Positions 42,615-55,836 of a stretch of 64,000 bases of DNA are shown here, in pieces. The first letter of the stretch is position 1, and every line of letters starts with the position of its first letter. The position numbers and the translations under genes were made by a program. The notes below the pieces were generated by a model, which was not told the DNA's origin, searched no databases, and saw only the letters and a program-made list of their open reading frames with translations. Source of the stretch: Anaeramoeba flamelloides (Eukaryota > Metamonada > Anaeramoebidae). The stretch spans positions 12,912,001-12,976,000 of the forward strand of contig JANTQA010000032.1 in the NCBI GenBank assembly GCA_027625915.1, written 5' to 3'.

Positions 42615-45600
42615 ATACCCTTTTGAAAAAATAATGAAAATGATTATTATTTATATTTAAGCTATTTTAAAAAAATTAAGTTTCTCAAGTTTTAAAAAGT
42701 ATAATAAAGTGATTTAAAAGAAGAATAGAATAATTTTATAAACACCTTTTAAAACTTTGTGACATTCACTTTTTTTTAAAACGGCTCTATTTTAATACTC
42801 TTGCATTTTTTTGCAGATTTTTTTCAAAAATAATTAATTTTTAAAATTTGAAATTTTTTTTTGATTTATTTTGATCATTTTTCTCAATCAATCCATTTGT
42901 GAACCAAATATCCCATGCAAAATAGGGTTTAATAATATATTTTGAAACTTTTGAAATTAAGCTGATTTTTAGATGGTTATTTCAAAATTAATAAATGAAC
43001 TATTAAACTCCATTTCAAAATCATTGGCCCATTAAAAATCAAATTTTGAAAATAAATAATGTAATAAAGTGGATTTATCTATTATAATAAAAAAAATTAC
43101 TATTTTAATATTCAGTTATATACACTAGAGGTATTTGTTTTTCCTCTAAACTAAAATAAAAAATAGTAAAATAAAAATAAAAAAAATTTTGCCATTTATT
43201 AATAAATGGACTATTTTATTGAATAATTTTTTTTATTTTATTTAAAATCATTTTAGAATAATTAGCATTAATAACAACAAAATGGCTTTAGATTTTTTTT
43301 TTTAAAATCTCATTTATTAAATCCAATTCAATAATAGAAAAACAATTTATGAAAAACTTTGAAGATCTTTCAATAATTTATCATTAGGATTCTTATTAAA
43401 GTCAAAACAAAGTCAGAATTTCATTTTCTGAAGAGAGTTCTAACCAAAAAAAATTATTTTTTAAGAAATCAATTTAAATTGAAAACTCTTATTTGTATTA
43501 ACCTTTAAACATAGGCAAACCTAAAATAAAAGGAAAATTTCTTCATTTTAAAAAAATAATGTTTCCTGAATTAGTAAAAAAAATTGAAATAAAAAACTAC
43601 AAATTTAAAAGAGATCACAATTAAAAAAAAAAAAACATGTAAATTATTGGGGTGAAAAAATAAGTCTAATGATTCTGAAAATAAATAAAAGATCATTTTA
43701 AGATATAATAAAATTAAAAAGTATATATAAACTAAAATTCAAAAAAAAAATAAAATAAAATAACACAATTAAATCGTTTAAAAGAATCGCAATAATGTAA
43801 TCCTGTTTAAAGAGGAAATAATTGTGATTTTTGTGAATAAAAAAAAAACAATTATAATTTCATCTTTTTTTTTTTTTTTTTTTCATTTTTGTCATTATAT
43901 CACTTGTTTAGTTCTACAAATAAATTTTTTCCAACTGTTGCTATTTTAGAGTTAAGTTCTTCAAATCTGAGAACCCAAATAATAATAATAATTATTATTA
44001 TAGATGGTATCTAACCGTTGATAGTTTTATAATTATTAATAGAATTTAAAAAAATCAATAAATTCATTTATTTGATAGCTCATCTCCAAAATTATTAACA
44101 CATTGTTGATTTGTTTAGTATTGATGTTTATTTATTTTTTGTTTTTTTTTTTTGCGAACATTTAAATTTAGAAATAATTATTAATAAATCAATTATTAAA
44201 TGGTTCAAAAATTTTTTTATACCTGAAGTTATTAAATGATATTTTTTTTTTCAAAATTTGAATTTTGGTTTGTTAAAAATTTTTAATTCCATTTTAAAAA
44301 TCTCTTTTAACCCTTGATTGTCATCAATTTTGGTTAGTTTATAAAAAAAATTAAAACTTATATTGATATAAATGTATATTTAGTTTGTAATTTTTCTTTA
44401 TTCAGTGTTTTAATTTAAATAAAAAACCAAAATAGAGCAAAAATTATTAAATTATGAAAATTTCTTTTTTTTTTTTTTTTGATATTAGAAGTAAAAAAAA
44501 AATTATTTTATTTGTAATTTTTTATAGATTTTTATTTTTTTTAATTTTCTAAATAAGAACTTTTATAATAATAATCATAATTCAATCTGCAATATCTTTA
44601 TTTATTGATATTAATATTAATTAATATTTTTAATTTTATTAGAAACAAATAAAATAAAAAAAAGTTATTTATCAGAAATTTGAATATTTTTTTTAAAAAT
44701 AAAATTTTATTAAATATTTAATTAAGAGAAAAAAAAAACTCTTTTCTTTTGGTAAAAAATAAATTTTTAATATGGATAATTTTATAAAACATCAATTTAA
44801 ATTATAGAAAATAATTGTAAAACAAAACAAAACGAAAAAAAAAACAATAATTTTGACTTTCATTATTTCTTTTTTTTGTGTCTTATGATTTTATCATAAT
44901 TTTTTTATTGGTATCATTTTTTATCAACTTTTTAGTATTCATCAAGACTTCTTCTATATTGGTGTGAATGATGAAAAAATAGAGTGTTATTCGTGACAGG
45001 GTGTTATTATAAAAATATTTTTTTGTCTCTTGAAATCTTTTTTATTAGGATATGTATCCTTTTAATCAATTATCTATTTTTGGGTGTTTAAATTCATATT
45101 ATTTCTGATAAATTGTTTTAGTTTACATTTTTTACCTGATATTTTAATTTTGTAAAAAAAAATATCAAAAAATTGTATTTTCGGATTTATTTTTAAGAAA
45201 TAAATTTTGGTTTCATAGTCTGATAATGAGAGAATTTAGAAGTGCCAGAATTTGTGTATCCTGGTTCAAAGAGTATCTAGAATAGAAGTGGTCATGGGGC
45301 GAGTTTTAAACTCAATTTAGTTTTCTAAACAAATTGTATTTTCTGAATTGGGATTTACCTAATTTCTTTGACATCCAGTTTCACTTTTAAGGCACAAACT
45401 TTCAACGAAATTTAAGACGCAAAATAATCACAAATTAAGACACAAAATTCAAATTCTAGTAAAAATAAATTGTAAAAAAAAAATTCCAAATTTTGTGCCT
45501 TAATTTGAGATTTTTTTGTGCCTTAAATTTCGTTTAAAGTTTGTGCCTTAAAAGTGAAACTGACTGTACAAAAATTAATCCCCTAAAATAAAATCCTGAT

Positions 45601-45842
45601 TTAAATGTGTAAAATAAATTAAAGAAAGCAATTTCTTAAAAAAATATTGTCACCCAAAAACTGAGTAACCTCTTAAGATTTTTTTTATCTATTTTATTGT
45701 TTCTACGAGCTCCATTAAATCAAAATATGGTAATTATTTTCAAATATGTTTTTTATCGGGTAATAGAATATATATAAAATCTTTCTTTATAGAAAATACA
45801 TTAACCGTCTCTATTAAAGCCTGGTTTCAAATTAAACTAATG

Positions 45843-45874
<32 letters not shown>

Positions 45875-46999
45875 CCTTTGTAAGTAATCCAAGTCTATAT
45901 ATTATTAAATAATATATTTATTATAGAATAAATCAGTTTCGAATTTCATTTAAAGAAATTCTGAGAAAATATTAAAATATGGATTGATTCTGATAAAATT
46001 TTTTAGTAATTATCTCAATTTTTGTAAAATTTAATGTTTTTTTTTTTGTTAGAGTTTTTTTTAACTTCGAAATACGTAATTTTTTTAACTAATTCTCACA
46101 GAATGAAAATTTATTTTGTGCAGTGAATATAAAAAAATACAATAACTACTCACCTTTCTGGTTGGGAACGTAGTATTTAAAAATCAAAAGATAAGAATAT
46201 TTCAAAGATTCAATACTGATAAAATCAAATATATTTAATAAAAATTTTAGTTCAATTTCCTAATTTTCCAATTTCTTATCTCAACTTTTAAAACAACTCA
46301 AGAGAAAGAACTTTTTGAAGCAAACCAATTTTACAAAGTTATTTAACATTTAAAAGAATAAAATACTTTACACAAATCAAAGCTTGTGTAAAAAAATTTT
46401 TAAAAATGGAAAATGAAGTGAAAATTTTCAAATATTTAGTTGAAATTATCAGTAACATGAGAAATTAGATCATCATTCTTTTTTTTGGTGTTTTCGATTT
46501 TGTTCAGAAAACAATTTGTTTCTTTCCCAGGTTGTCAAATAACATTTTTTGATAGTCACCTTTGTAAACCCTAAAATTCTGAAATAGCGAATAATCAAAG
46601 ATTTTTTTTGTATCAAACAGAGAAAAAAAATTAATTTCTGTGGAAGACAAAAATGACTTTAGTTTTGGAACGGCTGTAAAAAACAAAAAGCACCTTTTGA
46701 TGAGAAAAAAGTGTTTTTCACAGAATCTTTTCGAAAAGACAGGAATTTTGATTATAGGAGTAAAGTTGAAGAAGAAAAAAAAAAAAAAAAAAAAGAAAGA
46801 GTTTATTTAAAAAAAAGTATTAAAACCAATGTTAAAAGATCACAAGTTTTTTGGTGAATAAGGGTGTATGTTTGCAAAGTATTAAAAACAGATTGTAAAA
46901 TAAAAACACAAAAAGAATAAAAAAATAAAATTACAGATTAATAAAGAACAAAAAAAAAAAAAAAAAAAAAAATAAAAAAATGAATTTGGGCTTATTAGG
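42615..46999. other. Intergenic; one palindromic MITE, otherwise nothing recognised
   Basis: Very AT-rich, with homopolymer runs (T about 29 near 45846, A about 22 near 46771 and 46950) and no convincing coding exon. The hairpin element at 45371-45567 is the only clear structure. GGGAACGTAG at 46163 recurs at 62640 with weak similarity around it. Confidence 0.55.
45371..45567. mobile_element. Near-palindromic MITE, about 195 bp
   Basis: CAGTTTCACTTTTAAGG at 45376 pairs with CCTTAAAAGTGAAACTG ending at 45562; arms of about 75 bp pair almost perfectly around a loop of about 40 bp. Each arm contains three copies of TTAAGGCACAAA or close variants. The right edge reads ACTGTA, so the original end was probably TACAGTCAGTTTCAC, like Tc1/mariner termini with a TA target. 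Confidence 0.85.
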
Positions 47000-47668
47000 C
47001 TAAAAGTGAACTTTTTTTTGTTTTTTTTTTCTTCTGTTGGATCGAATTCCCCACCGTGGATAAAGAAAGCGATCAGGTTCATCGAATATTCTGCATGGCC
47101 CCTTTGCAAACAAATAGTCTATTCTTGAACCTTCTCTGCCTGTTTTGCCATAGTGAATTTCCATTCTTGACATTGATCGGTTTTCAAAGTTTTCTGTTTC
47201 TTTTAAGAACTGCTTAACCTTGAACATCTTTGAGACAACGCCCGCAAAGGGAGTGTCCGATTGCCACCTCGACATATAAACCTGGCACGGTTCGAGCCAT
47301 TGAACTAAAAACCTTTTCAAGATCAATTCTCTTGCTCGAGGCTCGTCGTCACGATCTAAAATAAAGCCATACAACGATCTTGCAACTTGGACGTCGCTTT
47401 CGTTGTTTGAAGGCTGCTCGTCATAATAAAGGGTGAATTTGTGATAGCATTGGATGTTGTGATCCTCAAGCAATTCACGAAACGATTTGATTAAATTTGG
47501 TAATTCATTTATAGGCCCAATGTGTGGTCGGTACACAAGCACATGTGGCGCCATGTTTGCTGGGTAAACAAGAACCGATTTGAAAACCTGTAAATAATAT
47601 AAAAAGCCCAGACCAGTGACACATAACACAAAGAGAAAAAGAAAGAGATAAACAAAAATAGTTAGCAT
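47000..47668 (-). CDS. TEX264-like: TEX264-like single-pass membrane protein with GyrI-like domain
   Basis: TEX264 is an ER membrane protein with a cytosolic GyrI-like fold that acts as an ER-phagy receptor and in DNA-protein crosslink repair. This 222-residue product has an N-terminal hydrophobic segment (residues 2-30, LTIFVYLFLFLFVLCVTGLG) and then a GyrI-like domain: VLVYRPHIGPINELPNLI, FTLYYDEQP (compare YYDNP in TEX264), a helix carrying ELILKRFLVQWLE, and a final strand SRMEIHYG with IDYLFAKGP. It ends in a short basic tail. Human TEX264 has a long acidic tail with an LC3-interacting motif; this one does not. The codon mix is less AT-biased than in neighbouring genes, with many G/C-ending codons. 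The start ATG at 47668 places the membrane segment at the very N terminus. Single exon. Confidence 0.75.
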   Translation of the reverse strand: MLTIFVYLFLFLFVLCVTGLGFLYYLQVFKSVLVYPANMAPHVLVYRPHIGPINELPNLIKSFRELLEDHNIQCYHKFTLYYDEQPSNNESDVQVARSLYGFILDRDDEPRARELILKRFLVQWLEPCQVYMSRWQSDTPFAGVVSKMFKVKQFLKETENFENRSMSRMEIHYGKTGREGSRIDYLFAKGPCRIFDEPDRFLYPRWGIRSNRRKKKQKKVHF

Positions 47669-48833
47669 TTGAAGTGTACACTATTTTTTTTTTTTTTATG
47701 TTTTTGCAAAGCTAAAATAAGAGAAGAAAAAGCTTGTGAAAGTTTTTTGTGGAAGAAAGATTAAAAAATAAAATTAGTTTTTTACAAATTTTTTATTTTC
47801 AGATTTTTCGAAAAATCTCACAACAAAAAAACACACTCTAAAAGCTCTCGCTGTTTTTTAACACTTAAACAATTTTGAGAAAATATTACACTTGTAAACC
47901 AAAATAATTTTTTGGATTTATCTCAAATCAAGAGAATTTCCCTTACAATTCCAAACGGAGCCGCAGCGTTTTTTGTGTGATAAGATGGACTTGGAGTGGA
48001 AATAATAAACTTGCTAAGTAAAAATAAAAAATAATTTTTATATTAAAAGTTCCTTGTTAAATCGTCAAATGGGCTTTACAATGCGGAATTTCAAAGTTTT
48101 TTTTACTTTAGGATTTATTAGTTGTAATCTAAAGGGAAAAATGTAAAAAGTTCTCAAAAGATCGAAATTTTGACAGAAAACTGTGGACTATGATTAAAAA
48201 AAAGTTGATAAATCTAAACACCAAGATTAATCAAAAAAGAGAACCAAATCAGGTTCTACTGAACTTAATAAGGAAAAGTGTATTAAAGTAAGCAAGAGAA
48301 CTAAGGTTTTTTTGCAAGCTTAATTCGAAATTTCAAAAGTAAAAGTGTTCAGAGAATTTTTTGATTGCTTTGTAGTTGTGGCTACCACACTTTGAAATGA
48401 TCATTGGCGAATTCTTCGAGAAAAGTATTCTTGATAGTCTCCTAAAATGTTTTTCAGTGATACCAATTAAGGATTATTGGTACTGTATACTCTCGATATT
48501 TTCCATGAATGTTGCAAAAAAAAAATAATCATTTGGATAAAATGTGAGGAAAAATTGAGAGATAGAAATTTTGCTTTTTTTTTTTTAAGGGATAACAATT
48601 TTGATCAATAAACTGTGTGAAATTTTCCAACAAAAAAGCTAAAATTTGAAATCACTTATATTTACCTCATGTTAAAATATCCCCCCCCCATCCAGATAAT
48701 TGTACAATATATTTACACACTTAACTTAATAATATTTGAATCGAAAACAAATTGACTGATCAGGGGATGACTTTTAGATTTTTGAACCATTTTAAAGTAA
48801 CTTTTGTATTTGGTGCTATAAAAAAGTGAATTA

Positions 48834-49312
48834 CAGAGATCAAAATGATTCATAAACAACAACTATAATCCATGTTTCAAAATATAATTCAAACTTTTTT
48901 TTTTTTCTTATTTAAAGTGAACATCCTATTTACTACGCAATAGTATACCTGAATACAGATCAATTTTGAAGGTAAAACCCTTGAGATTTTCAGTAAATTT
49001 TAAATTATGATTACAATTAGTTTAGATTTTTTTCTAATATTCTCAATTTTTTTTAAATTTTTTGTTTTTTTGTTGTTCTAAATTGATTTTCAAAATTAAC
49101 TCTATTTCTTGAGATAAATTTTCCATTTTTGATCCTTCATTTTTAGAATTTCTTTTTAAATAATGGAACTTTAAGAAACCAAAACAATATTTAATTAGAA
49201 TTTATGGCTGATTTCTTTGATTAGATTGATGTATAGGTTCACTATAACAAAAAAATTCTTTTTATTTTGAAACACGAATTAAAATATTCTGTAGAAATTA
49301 TTTTAACCACAG
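48834..49312 (+). mobile_element. Tc1/mariner-type MITE family B, copy 2 (479 bp)
   Basis: Bordered by TA on both sides (48832-48833 and 49313-49314). The left end CAGAGATCAAAATGATTCAT pairs with the complement of the right end (CTGTGGTTAAAATAATTTC). Middle blocks such as AACTTTAAGAAACCAA and TTTCTTTGATTAG match copies at 32093 and 58705. Confidence 0.85.
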
Positions 49313-51173
49313 TACTTACAAGTTACAAATTTTGCTAAAAAATAACTCAAATTTTAATGGATCTTATTACCCATCACCCTTTAACTCAAATAATCCACAC
49401 TGTATATTGAAAAGTAATCCATACATTGCATTAAATAATGGAAATCATGAAGAAAAAAAAAATCATTTTATAGATTTTTCAAAAATTCAGATGTTGAGAA
49501 GAATGAATGGGGCTATCAGTATTTTTTTTAGTTAAAAAGAGATTATCAAGCAAATTTATATCTGATATTCTCTATAAAAAGATTTCTTTTTGAATTTTTA
49601 TGTTCTTGGTTGAAATTAAATTTAAATTCTAAAATGTCTCATTTTAGAATTTTTGTTTTCCTCAGGAATTGAAAAAGAATCTTTAATTCAGATTCCAAAT
49701 TATATAAAACTCTATATAAGTTTCTGGTTGTTAAAATAAAACACCAGTAAGAAAAATTTATTTGGAAAATTGTTACAAGCTCAAAAAAATCAATGTTATA
49801 AGATCTTTTAACTACTTTTCAAATAAAATTTCCCAATAACTGAAACCTTTTTAATTTCGAGAAAAAAAAATAAAAAAAAAAGAAATAATATGAAAAATAA
49901 AAAAAAATGTCGGGAAATTATGGTTTTAAGATTTTTTTGTACTATCCCACACATATATTATTCTATTTCTATACGATTTAACAACTTATATTTTTTTTAC
50001 AATAACCCCTGATTATGCTTGACGCTTGACAAAAATACTGGGGCACTTTAATAAATAAAAGTGAAAAGAATACCCTTACTGCCCCAACCCGTTTTGTTAT
50101 TTAAATATTTTTTTACTTGTGTTTTTAGTTCACTATGATCCAGATAAATATATTCAAAATGAAAAAATAAAATAATGTTTGAAAAGTAAAAATAAAAAAG
50201 CCACCCAATGTTTTTCAAAGTGACCCACTATACCCCCCCCCCCATTTTTTTTTTTTTTTTTGGTTAATTAGTTGGGTTTTAACCATGAAAAAAAAAAGTT
50301 GTGAAACATCTTAAAACAGTGATAGATAATTCTGTTTTGATAATTTAAGACCAGATATCAGGAATTGATAAGAAATTAAATATAATCTATGATATTATTC
50401 TAGAATTTAGGAGGTTCACAAACCCTTATAAAATACCAAAATCCAATAAATTAAAAAAAAAAAATATTAATACATTGGTTCGAAAAAGAGAAGCATTAAC
50501 AAAACCCATTTTACAAAAAAAGTAAAAGATAGTTTTTTTAAAATAAAAACATTTTTAATCAAAAAAAGAGTCTCTGTAACAAAATAAAAAATGTTTGAAT
50601 AAATAAGCATTGTTTAATCATTGCCCCGACTTACTTTTTTTTCTCTAACCAAATAATATTTTAACTTAAGCGTTATTTGAAAAAATAAAAAATAAATAAA
50701 AAAATTCAAAATAATTACCCATATCCCTCAAAAATAATTTATAAAACTGAAGTAAAGTACCAAAAAACAATAATTTCAACCAAAAGTAATCAAAAAAAAA
50801 AAAAAAAAAAATCAAAAAAAAAAAAACGGGAATTCTTGTTTTTTAACATATACTATACCAATTAAAATCCCCAAAAAATGAAAGACAGTAAAATATTTTG
50901 AGAATGAGATATCGTAAATTATTTCAGAATAAATTAAATATTTTTAGATAACGTTCATTATAACTAAATCCAATTTCAAAATTTTTGACATGCCAAAAAT
51001 ATGAATTTTTTGTATTTTTTCAAAATATCGGATTAAATTATCCACAAATCCACCATATTTTGATATTTTTATATCTAACCTTTTAATACAAATATAATAA
51101 AAAAACGTTTTTTTCTTTAAAAGGATAAAATGAACCGAATTAAAACTTCTATTGTTAAATATGCTGAAATATC

Positions 51174-52382
51174 TTAAGAAAGCAAGTTCATTTTTCAAAA
51201 TTTGACTGATACCATTTATGTGGAATTGTATTATTTGAATTATTTCTTGAACAAAATTAACTATAATTCTTATAAATAAGAGAGTTATAGATATTTTAGT
51301 ATATTATATTTACATACCAACAACTAAAAAAATGAATTCAAAAAAAAATGAAAATATTGATCGAAAAAAATTAAAAAAAAATCATTTATTTCTTTATATT
51401 GTCTGTACTATTTGATAAATACTCATTCTTAATTTGGTTTTATTTTGAATTCTTCGAGCAAATACTTTCGTTTGTAAAATTTTTGAGAAAAAAATTACTT
51501 TTAATTTCTAAAGAATTTCCAAAATTTATTTAACAATCCTATTTTGATTTATGTCATTTAATTCTTGTTTTATTTCAAAAAAGAGGACTTTGGTTTAATT
51601 TCATCTTCAGAAAGTAAGATTTATTGTGCAAATTCCGTTTATTTTATAATTATTTATTTTGCTGTAAATTGAGAAACTCAAAATAATTTTGAATCTAATT
51701 GAAATTTTATCTCAATTTTTTTTATACTGGATTGAATCTTCAGTACGTGTTTTCCGATTTCGAGGAATTTAAACCCTTTATTTTAATTTTTGAAATATTA
51801 TTCTTAATTTTGGTTTTATTTGATAGCAATAATTTGAAAAAAGAATTTTGAAAGCAAATTTGTAAATAAATATTTTGTAATATAATAATTAAGATTTTTG
51901 GGGTCTAGAAATTCAAGGTGGTAAATTGTTTGTGTTCATACAACTTAAGGAATTAAAGAAAACAAATATTTGTAAATAAACTTTGTTTGATTTTTTTTAA
52001 AACTTGATTTCAACAAATTTATTTTTAAATGGTGATCTTTTGTTTTTGGTCTTCTTAAAGAAAAGAATTTTGTTCCAATGTACATTTTTTCATGTCTATT
52101 TTTTGGTTTGCTCTAGGATTAATTTCATTCGTTTGTAGAAACATTTTTTCGAGAACCAAAACCAAATTTAATAAAATCAAAAATTTTATCAAAAAAAATT
52201 TTCAAAAAATCCAAAAATTAAAGATTCAAACCTAAATTAATTGGATCTTTTTCACAAATAGAACCACATATCTTGTTTTGGTTTCAAAGTTTCAATATCT
52301 GGTAGACACTCAAAAAATATTTTCCGTTTAGGTTTACATAATTTAAAATTTTCAAAATGGTAAAATGTACTTACCCCCTTAA
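51174..52382 (+). mobile_element. TTAA-flanked element family E, copy 4 (1209 bp)
   Basis: Starts TTAAGAAAGCAAGTTCATTT and ends AAAATGTACTTACCCCCTTAA, with TTAA at both borders. Internal blocks match 36540-37740 closely (TTTACATACCAA, TTGGTTTTATTTT, TCAAAATAATTTTGAAT). Lies 10 bp from the foldback element that follows. Confidence 0.82.
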
Positions 52383-52392
52383 AAAAATATTA

Positions 52393-53668
52393 GAGGATTT
52401 TAAAACATCTATTTCGATTCATAATATAATTTCAAAATTCAATTTTTTTTTATTCTAAATGGTGATATTTCATAAAATTATGATAACAAATATTATCGAA
52501 TAATATATAAAAACCACGAAATTCTCAAAAACCACATAGAATTATTAAAAAATAGTTATAAATTTCAAAATATCTTGATGTATAATTAAATACAATAAAA
52601 TAGCCAATGACTTTTAATAATAATTCAATAATATTTTAAAAAAGAAAAATGTTATTTGATCAAAAAAAAAGATCCTCGAAAAATTATTAATTTTTTAATA
52701 AAGGGCAAAAAAGATAATTGATTTAACCAAGGATCAGATCAAAGAGTTTTATTGTATTTTTTCTTTTGATTATGCTGACAAACGAATCGATCGTTTAGCT
52801 CAACAAAAGTAATAAAAAAGATAAATAAAAAGTTTCTCGGACAATTGGGATTTATAAATCTACCTTCAATGAAAAGACTTCTCAATCAACCAACACTTAA
52901 AATGTTCTTTAAAAAGTATATATTTTTGATTAAATACCTTCATTTATTCTATAAAAGCTCAAAGGAAGAGGGCAACTTTTCAAAGGATTGTCTTAATAAT
53001 ATAGACACACCACTACTAATAATTAAGATTTTTCGGACACTTTATTTTCTTCTTATTATTTTCTTTCTTCTTCACTTTATTGTATTGTACATGAAACAAA
53101 ACTAGAGTTAAATGGGTTTTTTTAATCGATCATTAATAAAGATTGAAAAGCCCTATTGTTCTTTTTGTTTATTTAACTTTGAAGGTGATAACTCCATCTT
53201 AAAAAAATCATATTTATTTTATATTAAAGTAGATTATTGCAATGAATTATTATTAGTATGATCATAAAATTTGTTTGAGATTTTATATTTTGTCAAAAAC
53301 AAAAATGATAAAAAAAATTTATTTTTTTTCACAAACAAACTCATACAGATTATAAAAGTTTTCTATCTTTCAAAACTTTCAAAAACTTGAAGATAATTCA
53401 TAAATAACAGCCATTACAAACACTTTCTAGCATTTTTAAAGGGGTAAAGTGTAAAAACCTCGAGGTTTAGTAAAAGTCAAGAGATTTTTTTAAGTTGATT
53501 TCAAAAAAAAAAATAATTCATTTCCTCAAGATATTATGAATATCGCTCAAAGGCGAATATCGCCATTTTATAATTTTTTGTGATAAAGTTGGTTTTATCA
53601 AGATTTTTTTAATATTATCACGATTTGATTGTTAATATCATGATAATATATACTATGTTCAAAACTTC
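52393..53668. mobile_element. Foldback-like element FB2 (about 1276 bp)
   Basis: Same orientation and length as FB1 at 27389-28659. The right arm keeps degenerate TATCACGATTTG-type units (53540-53640); the left arm is decayed (GAGGATTTTAAAAC at 52393). The middle aligns with FB1 from ATCAAAGAGTTTTATTGTAT through CTATAAAAGCTMAAAGG to TAGTATGATCATAAAAT. An 86-codon frame at 52845-53105 lies in it but is not open in FB1, so it is not a gene. Confidence 0.72.
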
Positions 53669-55836
53669 TTCTTCTTCTTTTTTTTTTTTTTAGTATTTAT
53701 AAGAATTGGGTAAAATCTTCATTTTTATAAATTTTTTTAAATTACAGAAAGGTAAATTATATTTTTTTTCAATTTAACACATAAAAAGGAAAATTTCCAT
53801 AATTGTCTAATAAAGGAAACCAGAGAAAACTATCATTGAACTTTTTTTGAAATGATAAATAACAATAATTTTTCTTAAATATTATTTTTATCTCTCAAAT
53901 TAAAATACAAACATCCACAATGTTTTCCAGGGTTTTGAAGAAAAGGGAAAGATCTTTTATTTTATACTATTATTCTTAATTCTGGAAAAAATACACACTT
54001 CATAGTACTCTATAACAAACTTTATAACACTATGTAATACAGTTCACCCCATAATGATTAGTTATCTTCCATTTATATTCTCATTAATGGAAAAAAAAAA
54101 AAAACAAAAATTTTTAATTATATTTTTATGAATTAAATACAATTATTTCAGAACTTTTTTATTATTTTATCAAATAAATAATTTAAAATTAAATAAAAAT
54201 GGGATATTTCTAGAGCAATTTAACAATTTTTACAATAAAAAAGAAAAGTTTCTAATTTATTAACTAGCATATTTTAAACAAAATATTAACTTTCGAATAC
54301 CAATTTTAGATACCTCAACCCGACCCTACAATATAAAAATTAACAGTAATAATATGGTAAATAAACCTTATGACTAGAAAAACAATGTAAATGAAAGCCA
54401 TACATTTCTATAAACTAAATTTATATATTTATTTATTAATATACATTAGGTGAAATAAAAAAAAAATATATAGCTTGTTTTATTATATATTGGATTAATG
54501 TATATTATATCCATTAATCTTGAGAAAATTCATTTTTTCAGAAACTTTTCTGTTGGAATTAATTGGTATTTAATTATTTTATGTTATTTTTTGAAAAGGG
54601 AGGTAAAAAAGGATAAAAAAACTAATTTTTGAGGAATATATGTTCCTACAGCCCAAAAAACACTAAAAATGGAAAACTGATCAAATAACTTCCATTAAAA
54701 AATTTTAAAAAACTAATGAAAAACTAATAATAAATAAAGTTTCCATTTTCCTTTTTCTTGAGAACATTTTTTGCCAAAATGATTGAATTCAAAGATGAAA
54801 TTTTGTATATTTTTAGATAAAATATCTTATTTTAACTCATTCACTTAAAACAAATTCTAAATTATGGGAATTTTATTTTCACAAAAAGGACTAATTTGAT
54901 CTTCAAAGGTTTTTTTTTATTTTCAAAAGGTAAAATTAAAAAAAAAGTAAAACTAAAAAAGATAAACTCTCTGGGGATTTATTCTTATTTAATATATTAA
55001 CTTATTCTTTAATTTCAAAATTTTTACAGCCCCAATTTTTCAAAAAAAAAAATAAAAAAGCGCACAATAATTTCAAAAAATATTTTTGATATTCAAAATT
55101 TGAGAGTGTTTTTATTCTAAAAAAAATTATCCCAATGTTTAATTGAATTAAGTGATAAGTTTGGATTTTGAAAAATATTAATCAGAAAAAAATAGAAGCT
55201 AAATTTTATTAAGGACATATTTTAGTGGTTATAATTTAAATCATTATTTTTTTCATAATAATATCTACCACTTCAAGAAAAAATAACCCATGTAATTTGA
55301 CTCATTGTTTTGAAAATAAGAAATATATTTTTGTTTCTGGGTTTTATAAACATCATCCTATTAAGAAAAATATATTACTTATTGTCACAAATTCATTCAA
55401 ATAAGTATAACTGTCTAATTGCCAATAGTCAGGTAAGTATTTTTTTTTTAATCAGAAATTATTTTATTTATTTTATCATGAAGATCTTTTTTTAAAATTG
55501 TAAATCTTCAAGTTTCACTAAGCCTTTAAATATCTCTAAACATACTTTTTTTGAGACACAGCATTTCCGTATCATGAATTTATGTTATTTTTACATCTAT
55601 TAAAACTTTCAAAAAAATGAGAATTTTCCCTATGTTTAACTATTGTTAATTTACAATTTTTTTTTTCTTTTTTTCTCATTTTTTTACAAAACAACAAATA
55701 AATATTGAAAAAAATTATAATAATAAAGGTATTACGATTTATTAATAACGATTAAAAAAAAATAAAAACAATATATATATATAATTTGTATGTACATTCA
55801 GTATTTTGATAATTAATTGAATTTTCTTCATATTAA

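Larger units (their letters stand above)
47669..55836. other. Intergenic; three transposons, no clear gene
   Basis: Elements at 48834-49312, 51174-52382 and 52393-53668 are listed separately. C and G runs occur near 48682 and 50225. A Ser/Asn-rich frame of about 67 codons at 49332-49535 looks slightly more protein-like than its surroundings but lacks an ATG start and a known domain. The remaining 5 kb shows nothing I can name. Confidence 0.55.

Noticed and set aside
45240-45310. CCTGGTTCAAAGAG and GGGGCGAG strings resembling tRNA parts
   Set aside because: No cloverleaf can be built from the surrounding bases.
46882-47109. 75-codon minus-strand frame
   Set aside because: Alternative frame over the 3' end of the TEX264-like gene, mostly homopolymer-derived.
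52845-53105. 86-codon plus-strand frame with hydrophobic C terminus
   Set aside because: Lies in foldback element FB2; the aligned region of FB1 is not open.
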